From positions 496,001 through 560,000 of the forward strand of contig CM066919.1 in the NCBI GenBank assembly GCA_033964015.1: DNA of 64,000 nt. The letters are read 5' to 3'. The notes beneath the pieces are model-generated. The model did no database searches. It saw nothing but the letters and a program-made list of their open reading frames with translations, and was not told where the DNA came from. Shown one piece after another: positions 34,031-44,610 of the stretch. A program made the translations under genes and the position numbers. Positions within the stretch are counted from its first letter, which is position 1; each line of letters opens with the position of its first letter. The stretch comes from Scolanthus callimorphus. Its lineage: Eukaryota; Cnidaria; Anthozoa; Actiniaria; Edwardsiidae.

Positions 34031-35030
34031 AATCGAAGTGGTACATAACAAAAAATGGTTATCCAATTCACATCAAGAAAGCATTAAAGTTACTTATCCC
34101 AAGAGAGTTTATCTCAAAGGAGAGAAGCCGCAGGCATTGGGTTGCCAACTCCCTCCACTCTTCACTAGCGCCCATTGATCCATCTCATGATGTTGTTCAA
34201 TTTAGAGATGTGGCAATTGAAGATAGAGATAGCTACTTTATACTCCATATTTTATCAATTGCATCAGAGGATGGAGCCGAGCTGGTCAGCACTACCTCTA
34301 AAAGCAGACACACAGTGAGAGGGATAATATACAGAGATACAGAAAGCAACCAGTACGGCTTTAAAAGTACAGTCTTTGTGTCCCAGTGGTTGTCAGTTAG
34401 AAGAGTATTGATGGAAGTGGACCTCCAGAGCAGTAGTGATGGGATAGTCACGTTATCTGAAAAGAGCCAAATTGATCTGGAGAGTGTCTTCAACGATCGT
34501 ACCTCAGCAAATGAGTCAAGCAGTAAAGTGTTGGAAGATGTTTCTGAAGAAGATCGATTTTATGAAGTTCACAATATCGTCAGTTCTCGCATCAATCCAA
34601 AGTACCACACTGCAGAATTCAAGGTGCGATTTAAAGGATATGGCCCAGAGGATGACATGTGGCTACCCAGCTCTTCCTTCAGAGAGCCTGTTCCGTTTCA
34701 AACAGTGTCTAAAAGGGGTAGAGTGCGAAAGCACACTACCATAGATGAAGGGGAAATCCAAAGCAAGACATACAAAAGGTTGAAACAGTCTGGAAAAGAA
34801 ATTCACAGAACAGAAAGAGACAACCCTATTCCCTGTAGCCAAGACACATCAAAGAACAACCCTAAAAAGATGGCTGCTTCAAGGAATAAAGCCAAATTGC
34901 AAAAAGAGGAGCAGATGTCATCTCAAGTTAACACAAAGAAAAGAAAAAGACCCTCAAAGGTGGACAGAAAAAAGAAAAAAGAAAAAAGTCGGATGGCTTA
35001 TCCTTCAGACAAACACTTCCTGGGGATATA
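34031..35030 (+). CDS. Large gene, chromodomain and basic linker
   Basis: Near 34553-34735 the reading YEVHNIVSSRI...EFKVRFKGYGPEDDMWLP matches the chromodomain pattern (xYxVexIxxxR...xLVKWKGYxxxxxTWEP). It is followed by FREPVPFQTVSKRGRVRKH. Chromodomains bind methylated histone tails and in retroelements guide insertion, so this could steer the protein to chromatin. A Lys/Arg-rich segment follows (KKRKRPSKVDRKKKKEK). The frame shifts by one base in A runs near 34982-34987. Confidence 0.72.
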
Positions 35031-35830
35031 ACAGGCAATTTCACTGACAGTGACGTAGAAGAAACTGAGTCATCAAAGGAAAAGCGAAAAGGAGAAAGAC
35101 ATAATAAGCCTAGCATGGAAGTGATAAACGTTGATGACAAAGAAATGGACTCTGATACAGAACTTGTTATCAGTGATAAATTTGACGACGAGCCATCATT
35201 GTCAGGTATAACCTGTTCAGAAGGAGCACCTATTCATATATGCAGTGGCTCGTTCAGTCAATCTTGGCATGACTTCCAGGTTCCTGGACAACAGTGTTCT
35301 TCAGTAAGCCTCGCATCATTGCTATACAGTACGGTGAAGCCAATAGAATCCTGGATCACAGCTGATTTAGATAGAATCCTACATGCAGGAGATAAGACCC
35401 ATTTCAGTCAACTTTGTTATATTGGCAAACCTTCATGTGGTAATCTCAAGTTGGCCCTAGATGAACTTCCCAGCAAATTGCAATGCTTCAATTTTCGCTT
35501 CTCCACTCAAAGAGAAATAACCGGTGGAACAATCGATAAGAAGATATCAACTCAGATGATGACCGTGTTGGATTAGAAGATGTTTTCAAAGAATGTGAGA
35601 GAGGGAGATCTAATGGTCTTCTTCTGCGATTTCTAGACTACACAATTGCATGTGCTCATAGCTACAGCACTTGGTACATAATCGACTCCCATGCTAGAAA
35701 CGCAAACGGAATGGTAGATGACCAAGGGACTTCAGTTGTGCTGAAATTCGCCAATTTCCATGCCCTTGTGAGCTATCTGCGATATTTTGTTCAAGTGGAA
35801 ACGTCTGACAAAAACCTGAGCATTGATGAT
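35031..35830 (+). CDS. Large gene, tegument/OTU-like cysteine peptidase domain
   Basis: An acidic stretch (DSDVEETES) leads into VPGQQCSSVSLASLLYST (candidate nucleophile Cys, 35295-35297). Then come ITADLDRILHAGDKTHF and LALDELP, and after a frame change near 35541 TWYIIDSHARNANG (Asp 35684-35686, His 35690-35692), GTSVVLKF and a helix. The Gln-x-x-Cys plus Asp-x-His order recalls the herpesvirus-tegument-like (C76) and OTU-like deubiquitinase fold, also carried by other animal mobile elements. That is a family recollection needing structure comparison. It would cleave ubiquitin-like C-termini. Confidence 0.55.
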
Positions 35831-36601
35831 TTGACGTTTGAAGCCCTCACCTTGAATATTCAAGATAGACAGCCCACCAAAAGTAATGATGTCCTGATCC
35901 TACCTGTGCAAACTTTGATGTGCTACAAGAACAGCTTTGGGGCAGTAGATGTACTGAGTGATTTCTCGACCTGTTTAGAGGAGAATCAAGAACTGAAGGA
36001 TAATGTTCTAGACTATTATTTGCTGCATACAGCTGCAAATCACCTACATGGGGAATCCAGAGGGAGGCTTTATTTGTACAATGCTTGTTTTTATCAAAAG
36101 TTGTCACAGTTCAACCCGCAAGCAACAAAGGCATGGACTAAAAGAACTGATATTTTTACAAAAAAGTATCTTGTTATTCCTGTATGTACTGGCCACCATT
36201 GGATTTTAGTCATAGCGAGAACATCTCCCTGCATTTCATTAATGATACTGGATTCTTTGAATAGCAAGCACAATTCTACTGTGGAACGAAGGATAATACG
36301 ATACATGAAGGATATGTGGGCAGCTAAAGCACATCCTGGGGGCAACAAAGCCATGGAACAAGAAGAAACGAGGTTTCCAGAAGTGCCGCTCCAACCAAAT
36401 GACAAGGACTGTGGCTTATATGTTCTGAAATGCTTTGAGCAATTTGTTGATTTTGTTAATAAAGATTCAAATTGGAGTACATGGCATCCATCGTTTACAC
36501 ACCTAGAAATTATGTCACTCCGCAGAAAGGTCAAAGAGACAGTATTTGAAGAACATTCCAAGAGAAGGGAGCGAACAGAATCCCAAGAGAAGCAGAATTG
36601 A
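35831..36601 (+). CDS. Large gene, Ulp1/SENP-like (C48) peptidase domain
   Basis: The C-terminal domain has the Ulp1 triad in order. The His is in TGHHWILVIA (36197-36199). The Asp is in ILDSLNS (36251-36253). The oxyanion Gln is in PLQPNDKDCGLYVLK (36392-36394), with nucleophile Cys at 36410-36412. The upstream NDVLILPVQTLM and LYLYNACFYQKL segments match the usual N-terminal part of the fold. Ulp1-type enzymes process and remove SUMO or related ubiquitin-like proteins. All key residues are present. The frame ends at a natural stop (36599-36601) after a charged tail. No AATAAA is seen just downstream. Confidence 0.85.
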   Translation: MTFEALTLNIQDRQPTKSNDVLILPVQTLMCYKNSFGAVDVLSDFSTCLEENQELKDNVLDYYLLHTAANHLHGESRGRLYLYNACFYQKLSQFNPQATKAWTKRTDIFTKKYLVIPVCTGHHWILVIARTSPCISLMILDSLNSKHNSTVERRIIRYMKDMWAAKAHPGGNKAMEQEETRFPEVPLQPNDKDCGLYVLKCFEQFVDFVNKDSNWSTWHPSFTHLEIMSLRRKVKETVFEEHSKRRERTESQEKQN

Positions 36602-36639
36602 CATGCCGATCGATAAAGCAGAAAAGATCAGTATCCGGC

Positions 36640-39120
36640 TTTCAGTGACTAAATGGGCATGACTAGCAGTTCCAATATTCACCAAAGAGGGCAATGCAAG
36701 GCATTTCCACCAATTCAAGGCTACAGTGATGATTGTAGCAACATATTCCAGCATAAGTTTCAAGATTCACCAAAGAGGGCAACCAAGGCCTTCCCACGTT
36801 TCAAGATTCACCAAAGAGGGCAACCAAGGCCTTTCCACCAATTCAAGTCTACAGAGATGATGGTAGCAACGACATTCAAGAATCACCAAAGGGCAACCCA
36901 AGGCCTTCCCACCAATTCAAGTTTACAGAGATGATTGTAGGAACGACATTCAAGAATCACCAAAGAGGGCATCCCAAGGGGCAGGTACAAAACACTGACC
37001 CCCGGTCCATGGACCCTCATGGACCCCCTAGTCCATGGACCCCTTGTTAAAAATGTGGAAATTGGGAAATGTCTTACCTGAGTCCTTAGATTGCTCTGAG
37101 AGTACCATCCAGCGGCTCTTGATATTCTACATGTTGTTGTCATAAAATCAGCTCACAGATTTGTAAGCAGGTCAACAGAACTTTGCAAATGTATAGCCCT
37201 CCTTTCTAATCCTTGGCATCTTTTCTAGCTTTTAAGAAGGATTGTCGGTAAAATTATGTCACATAAAAGGCATTTTCTAGCTTGATTCAAGTTTTGTTTT
37301 CCTTTTGCATCAGACAACTCCCAGGGCTTTCTTTATACAATCGCACAGTCAAGAAAGTAAGGAACGCCTGGGAGTTTGTGCTTGATGCAAAACGAAAACA
37401 AAACTCGAATCGAGCAACAAAATGTCCCTAAATCGGCTTTTACATTATGTTATTCTACCGACAATCCTTGAAGAACCTAGAAAAAAAAGCAAGGATTGGA
37501 AAGGAGGGGATTATTGCTATACATTTGCAAAGTTCTTTTGACCGGTTGAAAATCTGTGAGTTCTAATTGTATGACAACAACATGGACCATCAAGAGCCGC
37601 TGGAGAGTACTTTCAGAGCTAGCAATCTAACGAAAAACGTTTCCTCATTTCCATAATTTTAACAAGGGGTCCATGGACCGGGTCCATGGACACCGGGCGT
37701 CAGTGTTTTGTACCTGCCCGAACCCAAGGCCTTCCCACCAATTCAAGTCTACAGAGATCATTGTAGCAACGACATTCAAGATTCACCAAAGAGGGCAACC
37801 CAAGGCCTTCCCACCAATTCAAGTCTACAGTGATGATTGTAGCAACGACATTCAAGATTCACCAAAGAGGGCAACCCAAGGCCTTCCCACCAATTCAAGT
37901 CTACAGTGATGATTGTAGCAACGACATTCAAGATTCACCATAGAGGGCAACCCAAGGCCTTCCCACCAATTCAAGTCTACAGTGATGATTGTAGCAACGA
38001 CATTCAAGATTCACCAAAGAGGGCAACCCAAGGCCTTCCCACCAATTCAAGTCTACAGTGATGATTGTAGCAACGACATGCAAGATTCACCAAAGAGGGC
38101 AACGCAAGGCCTTCCCACCAATTCAGTCTACAGTGATGATTGTAGCAACTACATTCAAGATTCACCAAAGAGGGCAACCCAAGGCCTTCCCACCAATTCA
38201 AGTCTACAGTGATGATTGTAGCAACGACATTCAAGATTCGCCAAAGAGGGCAACCCAAGGCCTTCCCACCAATTCAAGTCTACAGAGATCATTGTAGCAA
38301 CGACATTCAAGATTCACCAAAGAGGGCAACCCAAGGCCTTCCCACCAATTCAAGTTTACAGTGATGATTGTAGCAACGACATTCAAGATTCACCATAGAG
38401 GGCAACCCAAGGCCTTCCCACCAATTCAAGTCTACAGTGATGATTGTAGCAACGACATTCAAGATTCACCAAAGAGGGCAACCCAAGGCCTTCCCACCAA
38501 TTCAAGTTTACAGTGATGTATATAGCAGCGACATTCAAGATTCACCAAAGAGGGCAACCCAAGGCCTTCCCACCAATTCAAGTTTACAGTGATGTATGTA
38601 GCAACGACATTCAAGATTCACCAAAGAGGGCAACCCAAGGCCTTCCCACCAATTCAAGTTTACAGTGATGTATGTAGCAACGACATTCAAGATTCACCAA
38701 AGAGGGCAACCCAAGGCCTTCCCACCAATTCAAGTTTACAGTGATGTATGTAGCAACGACATTCAAGATTCACCAAAGAGGGCAACCCAAGGCCTTCCCA
38801 CCAATTCAAGTTTACAGTGATGTATGTAGCAACGACATTCAAGATTCACCAAAGAGGGCAACCCAAGGCCTTCCCACCAATTCAAGTTTACAGTGATGTA
38901 TGTAGCAACGACATTCAAGATTCACCAAAGAGGGCAACCCAAGGCCTTCTCACCAATTCAAGTTTACAGAGATGATTGTAGCAACGACACCAACTAGGGC
39001 AACCCAAGGCCTTCCCACCAATTCAATTTTACAGAGATGATTGTAGCAACGACATTCAAGAATCACCAAAGCGGGCCTTCCCACCAATTCAAGTTTAAAG
39101 TGATGATTGTAGCAACGAGA
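36640..39120. repeat. 76-bp minisatellite
   Basis: Units of 76 bases containing CAAAGAGGGCAACCCAAGGC, CTTCCCACCAATTCAAGTCT and GATTGTAGCAACGACATTCA. About 20 copies are in the main block. From 38500 to 38940 the variant GTTTACAGTGATGTATGTAG is homogenised in about six consecutive units. The array starts about 40 bases after the stop of the large gene and is interrupted by the foldback at 36979-37719. ORFs across it are products of the repeat. Confidence 0.93.
36979..37719. mobile_element. 741-bp foldback element in the minisatellite
   Basis: Left end GGGCAGGTACAAAACACTGA, right end its reverse complement. Repeats of GGTCCATGGACC sit just inside both ends. Arms pair over several hundred bases, for example CTCTGAGAGTACCATCCAGC near 37092 against GCTGGAGAGTACTTTCAGAG near 37599, around a centre near 37350. 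Minisatellite sequence (CCCAAGG) lies on both sides. Confidence 0.88.
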
Positions 39121-39965
39121 TTGAAAATACATTCTTGCGGAATTGTGAATGTTATGCTACTCAAGTCATAGTCTCGTAATGAACTTTTAAGATAAAATGC
39201 TGGAAACGAATTATGGGAGTAAAGGCAGTTATAAAGAACTCATACAGAAATACATTCTTACGGAATTGTGAATGTTATGCTACTCATCATGATGAACTTT
39301 TGCAGATAAAATGCTGGAAATGGATTCTGGGAGTCAAGGTCATCTAAAGAACTGATACTGAAAATACATTCTTGCGGTATTGTGAATGTTATGCTGCTCA
39401 AATATAGTAACGTGACGAACGTTTCAGATAAAATACTGGAAAGGGACTCTGGAGTGAAGACAGTCATCTAAAGAACTAAATACATTATTGCGGAAAGAAC
39501 TCATAGGACCATTCCATTTTTCATCTGCTCCCCCCTACAGAAGAGTTTTTCCGAGGGGTCAAACCAAGAAAAAGGTAGAGCAATAATTTTTGAAGGGTTT
39601 ACTAAAGAAAAATGACCTCTTCCGTAGGCGGGTGCGGTTAAATAATGGAATGGCCCATACTGAAAATACATTCTTGCGGTATTGTGAATGTTATTTTCCA
39701 TAGTCACGACATGAACTTTTGAGATCATAGTCACGAGATGAACTTTTGAGATAAAGAAAGTATTCTGCTAGTCAAGACAGTCAACTTAAGAACTCATATT
39801 GAAATACATTCTTGCAAAAAGAACTCATACTGAAAATACATTCTCGTGAATGTTATGTTACTCAATTCATAGTCACATGGTGAACTTCTGCATATAATAT
39901 ACTGGAAAGGGATTCTGGGAATCAAGACGGTCATCTAAAGAACTGATACTGAAATACATTCTTAC
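39121..39965. repeat. ~120-bp minisatellite
   Basis: Diverged units with GAAATACATTCTTGCGGAAT, TGTGAATGTTATGCTACTCA and GATAAAATGCTGGAAA, near 39122, 39248, 39358, 39658 and 39834. One further piece lies at 41985-42050, beyond the foldback elements, so those elements inserted into this array. Confidence 0.8.
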
Positions 39966-40637
39966 GGATTAGAGCTGTAAATTTTATTCCTAGCGAAAGC
40001 TAGAACAGTTTTAATGTGAACCATTGTTTTGCCATTGGCAGCCATCTTTGAATCCTTTGTTATTCATGAGCTCTGTGGCACTTAGTTTATAGAGTATAGC
40101 ACAGTACTAGGTAGAAAATATCATGTGAAAATTTCAGAGACAAGCTTCTTTTTACACATTCGACACATGAGGTACCATTTATCTTGATATTTTTAGAATT
40201 TGTTGGTCATTCTTGAAACATTTCATCAAATCTCAGTCAGGCTATTGTTTTACAATATAAATTATAAGCATTCCCAATAAACTGGTCGTGACATTTAATT
40301 AATCACCAAAAACTCTAAGGAGACGTTCAACCGAAGTCAGTCAAACCAATCCATAGTTCAGAATGAGCAAATGTTGAGCTGCTATGGCTGTGCAGTAGAG
40401 AACAACTTGAAAGTTCGCAAAGCTAAGTTCTAAACCTCATTTGAATAACAAAGCATTCAAAATGGCTGCTATTGAGCAAAACAATTGTTCGCCCTAAAAC
40501 CTCTCTAGCTTTCTCTACGAAAGAATTCTAGCGTGCCTCCATATCTACGATTTAAAAATACATTGAAAACTATCACCTTGCAAATATTTGGAGCTTTAGC
40601 CTAAAATGCGCAATTTCCTCGAAAATTGCTCTAATCC
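39966..40637. mobile_element. 672-bp foldback element
   Basis: Ends GGATTAGAGC / GCTCTAATCC. Inner GGCAGCCATCTTTGAATCCT near 40037 is inverted near 40450 (GCATTCAAAATGGCTGC). It shares the TTTGTTATTCATGAG-type motif with the element at 13306, so the two may be distant relatives. Confidence 0.7.
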
Positions 40638-40639
40638 GC

Positions 40640-41840
40640 CGGACTATTAGTGGTTGCCTCCGTGTAACCGAAGTGTGATTAATTCTACACGCCCGATCTG
40701 AAGATATTTTAGGATTTATAAATCATGGCTATAATTTATGTAAAATTCAGTGAAGTGGTTTTAAATACGTCAGTTTTTGGTTATAAATTGAACGGGTTTT
40801 TATAGCTCATTCTATTTGTAATTGTTCAAGGAAGGTCATGCTTTTGATTGAAATTAAATATTATTTTGCGATTTCGAAAAATATAGAAATGTAAGTATCA
40901 ACATAATTGCTCCACGCATCAGCTCAACGCGAAATTTGGGCCTACTTTAACGAAATTTGGTCTGATTTAAAAAATAGTAGTTTTTTTCGCTTCAGAATTT
41001 TGGACGACTCCAATGGATCAATGTAAAGTTTGTCTCCAACGGTTTCATATTAATTGAAAGCCGGTGTCTATATGGCCGGCTGACAGTCAAATAACAGGAC
41101 ACAAAATCATTATTTTCAATATGAAAAAAACGAAATAATTTTGTTTTTGTTATGCATTTAATTACCATATGTCGGGGACGATTCGGAGAGCAGTAACGCG
41201 CGAATATCAACGTGTGTCGCATTGGAATTCGATTTTTGTGCAGAACGAAGAACAAAAGCTCTTCCCTGAGCAGAAACTATACGAATCCATCCAATATTTA
41301 TCGATCTCTGCGTCCACAGTTGATGATCATAAAACATTTCAATTGATATGAAACGTTGGAGACTAACTTTGCATTGATCAATCGGAGTCGTCCAAAAATG
41401 TGAAACATACACAAATAGAATGAGCTATAAACACTTTCAATTTCTAACCATGAAGTACCAAACTCTGCCATGTTAATTCATAACACTGGATTTTACATAA
41501 TTAATTATAGCCCTGGTTTATAAATCCTAAAATATCTTAAGATCGGGCTTGTAGAATTTAGTCAAACTTCGGTTTCCCGTAGGCAATCCGTCAATCTCGA
41601 GGTACCGTAGAGCATTTTTCGAAAACATGTCGGTACAGCCGTGAACTGGGCAGAGAGTACAAATAGGCGTGGCCTAATTGTCACGTGATATTAACTCAGA
41701 CTTCCCCATCTGACATGTATTTCAGTCTATGGGTAGTATTTGTGTTATATTGGCTGCGCGAAAGAAATCAACTTGCTTTTATATGAGAGCTTCAAAATTG
41801 GTTGGCATGGGGACAAAATTAGTGGTTGATCCACCATGAG
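40640..41840. mobile_element. Foldback element, copy 2
   Basis: Homologous to 30896-31835 but reversed. The left arm includes TTGCCTCCGTGTAACCGAAG and AAGGAAGGTCATGCTTTTGA; the right arm ends with CCAAAATTGG-type outer sequence and ATATGAGAGC. Minor ORFs here are not coding. Confidence 0.75.
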
Positions 41841-42050
41841 GTGAATCGGTTAAAACGCGACTGAGATATGGTCCGCTGAATTTCGGTCGCGTTGTAACCG
41901 ATTTGCATCATTTTTGGTGTGTAGCTTTCATTCGATATGCCCTTTCGAAATCAAATATCGCTAAATCGAAATTTGTGATGATCGGTTCAGATAAAATGCT
42001 GGAAAGGAGTTTTAGGAGTCAAGACAGTCATCAAATGATTCAAGCTTACT

Positions 42051-42516
42051 ATGTCACCAGTGTGTAATCAGGCTAGCGAAACTTAAATAGTATTAATCTG
42101 AATTCAACAGTGTTTAAATTATGTATTATTGCTGATTCTTGTGAGAAAAAATAAATATTGGAACATAATCTTGCTTGTGTGTTAAGATTATCGCACCCGC
42201 TAAGGCCTAGTACATACGCCGCTCTTATCCTAACCCTAATCCAACCTGTTGCCGTGAAATACGCGAAAATCGGGGAGGGGGCATTTAAATGGATTGTACA
42301 TTACCGGTATGATTTAGAATAGTCTAGGTGACAGGCACACCAGAGATGGACGAACAATATTGTTTTATCGAGATTTTGCAATTGGATCGGCTCATGATAA
42401 GAGCTGCGTACTGTGCCAAGTTCAAATTACCAAACACTTGCCTATTTTCCTTCGAAAGCGCACCATTTCTTGCCCTGTCTCAGGGGCAAGTTTCCCGTAA
42501 AGCTTCCCCGGAATAA
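42051..42516. other. No gene seen
   Basis: Spacer after the last minisatellite piece. An AATAAA near 42150 has no gene attached that I can support. Confidence 0.45.
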
Positions 42517-42710
42517 CAGGGGCGTAGCCAGGGGGCCCGTGCTCGCTCTCCCTTTCCCATAATTTTTTGGATAATTTTTGGATGACAGAAACAAACAATT
42601 TCTAGTAAGAGCTCATAAATATGCCGATTTTGAAACCATATGATATGATTTAGTGCATTCTGCCCGAGCCCAATTTGGACACGAATGTTGGACTTTGCCG
42701 ACGCCCCTGA
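42517..42710. mobile_element. 194-bp MITE, CAGGGGCGTAGCC ends
   Basis: Left end CAGGGGCGTAGCCAGGGGG, right end GACGCCCCTGA. The same family ends occur at 56500-56670. Confidence 0.7.
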
Positions 42711-43825
42711 ATTGTTGTTCTCGCCATAAACTGGGTCAATTTAGCCAATCAAATTGCGACCATCTCGCGTGTCAACCAATCAAATCCATTCCTTTGGCAG
42801 CCTAGCTGTAGTTTGACATCTGGATGACAAAAAAACATAAACAAATAACCAACCTCGGTGTACAATTTCACTACAAATTCCTCATGTTGTAGCTGGAATA
42901 TAAACTTAGCTATTCACTTTGTCATGTAGCGTCGACAAGTTTTTCTTGCAAAGACTAGAAATTAAAGTTTCGATTCCGGAGCTTTTGAGAAACACTCGCC
43001 CGAACCCGATAAACTTTTCCGTAAACTCTCTCGATATGTTTTATGGGCCCGTTATTCCCTGTGCGTTTTGATCTTGCGCGTGCTATGTGAAATTTCCATA
43101 GGGAGATCACAAATCTCTCCTAAGGTATGCATTGTGTTTGAATTTCTAGGAATTGTTCAAGCAGAAAGACTTGGATAAATTTCCCATAAAAAGCCAAAAT
43201 GTGCTCGAGAAAAGCTGCCCGTGTTTTGTTTACCGTTGCGAGCTTCAACTAGCTGACTGGCGCGAAATAGAACATTCGCGCACCGCGACTGGGGTCACCT
43301 TAAGGGGTCTCGCACGCTTAATTTTTGTACAACCTGGCACAATGGATGACGCCAGCGTTAACAGCGCTATTCCTGCTATAACATAGTACCCTACTCAAGC
43401 GAGCTACAAAAAGACTGAAAAGAGCGTCTACATGGTATATGACGAAGAATGACAACCGTGCGCCAATTCTTCTGCAGCCGAAAGTTTTAGTTTTAGTTGT
43501 CGAAATTGTTAGGGGATAAAAAAAAAACTCGAGACATCGAAATTGTTAGGGGATACACAGGGAAATCTCGCGATATCCGAAACCTTTAGGAATCCATAAC
43601 AATTGTTCGAAAATTTTAGGCTTACAACCACGTTTCGCGGAATTTTTTTCGCGAATTTTTTAGGCGACTTCACACCAGACGCGAAAAGTTTAGCTGACCT
43701 TCCATCCGAACAGATATTTGACCGAAAGTTTCCGTTGGGTGCCCCTGACAATGATCCACTGGGACGATCTGATCAAGTACGTAGAAGTATCGAGATAAGA
43801 AAATGACGTTCTTCTCTCTAACAAC
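42711..43825. other. No gene seen
   Basis: Small ORFs at 43153-43386 and 43603-43806 lack any recognisable motif. The sequence has repeated GAAATTGTTAGGGGATA near 43505 and 43539. Confidence 0.45.
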
Positions 43826-44269
43826 ACCGGGGGGTGGAGGGGACTCCCATATTTTTGGGGCGGGGGTGCTCGTCGTACCTTTTAGGATTTAAAATCAGGC
43901 CTCTGGTACCTTTTAGGAGGTAAAATTCGGAAATTTGCAAATTTTCCCAGATAGGTTCCAGTTGTAGGTAAAAAATTTGGGACCCTCCCCCGTGCAATTT
44001 ATTTCTAACAAACCTCTTAGAAAGACTATGTCCAAGTGACTTCTGTCATGCACCAGTCAATTGACATCACGGCCCCTGATTTAACATTCATTAAGTGTTT
44101 TCCCGGTCACCAGGGACATGGTCGTTGTTAAAGCTCTAGGCCCCCGGGACACTTTTGCAACATGGCGAAACGCGCCTTTTTTTTGATAAACGCATTTCAT
44201 CAAGCCTCCAGAGAAAAGATAAACAGTTTATTTTCTGCGTGTAGTAAAAAGGCCTGTTCGTTTTATTCT

Positions 44270-44610
44270 TCACGCGCTACATTATCCACAAGGAGGCAGT
44301 ATTTCTTCGCTCCAAAACAACGCCAAGAAAACCCATATGTTTATGAACTCAGCGTTCTCGTCTCAGTGCACATGGTGCTAAATACTTCACGTGCGACGCT
44401 TTCTCGACCCGCGGGATCGCGGAACAGCTACCGGTATTAACTTGTCTTACTTCGGGACTAGGAAGCGTCGCACGTGAAGAATTTAGCGAAGTGCACTGAG
44501 GCAAGAACACTGCGCTCATAACATGTGGGTTTTCTTGGCGTTTGTGTTGGAGCAACGAAACACTGACTCCTTTTGGATAATGTTTCTCAACATAGTATTG
44601 AAAAGACGAG
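44270..44610. mobile_element. ~340-bp foldback
   Basis: Arms pair around 44440: AACGCCAAGAAAACCCATAT near 44320 is inverted near 44530, and TCACGTGCGACGCTTTC near 44388 is inverted near 44466. ORFs on both strands here mirror each other and are rejected as genes. Confidence 0.82.

Noticed and set aside
36640..39120. CRISPR-like appearance of the 76-bp array
   Set aside because: Whole units repeat without unique spacers, and the context is eukaryotic. It is a minisatellite.
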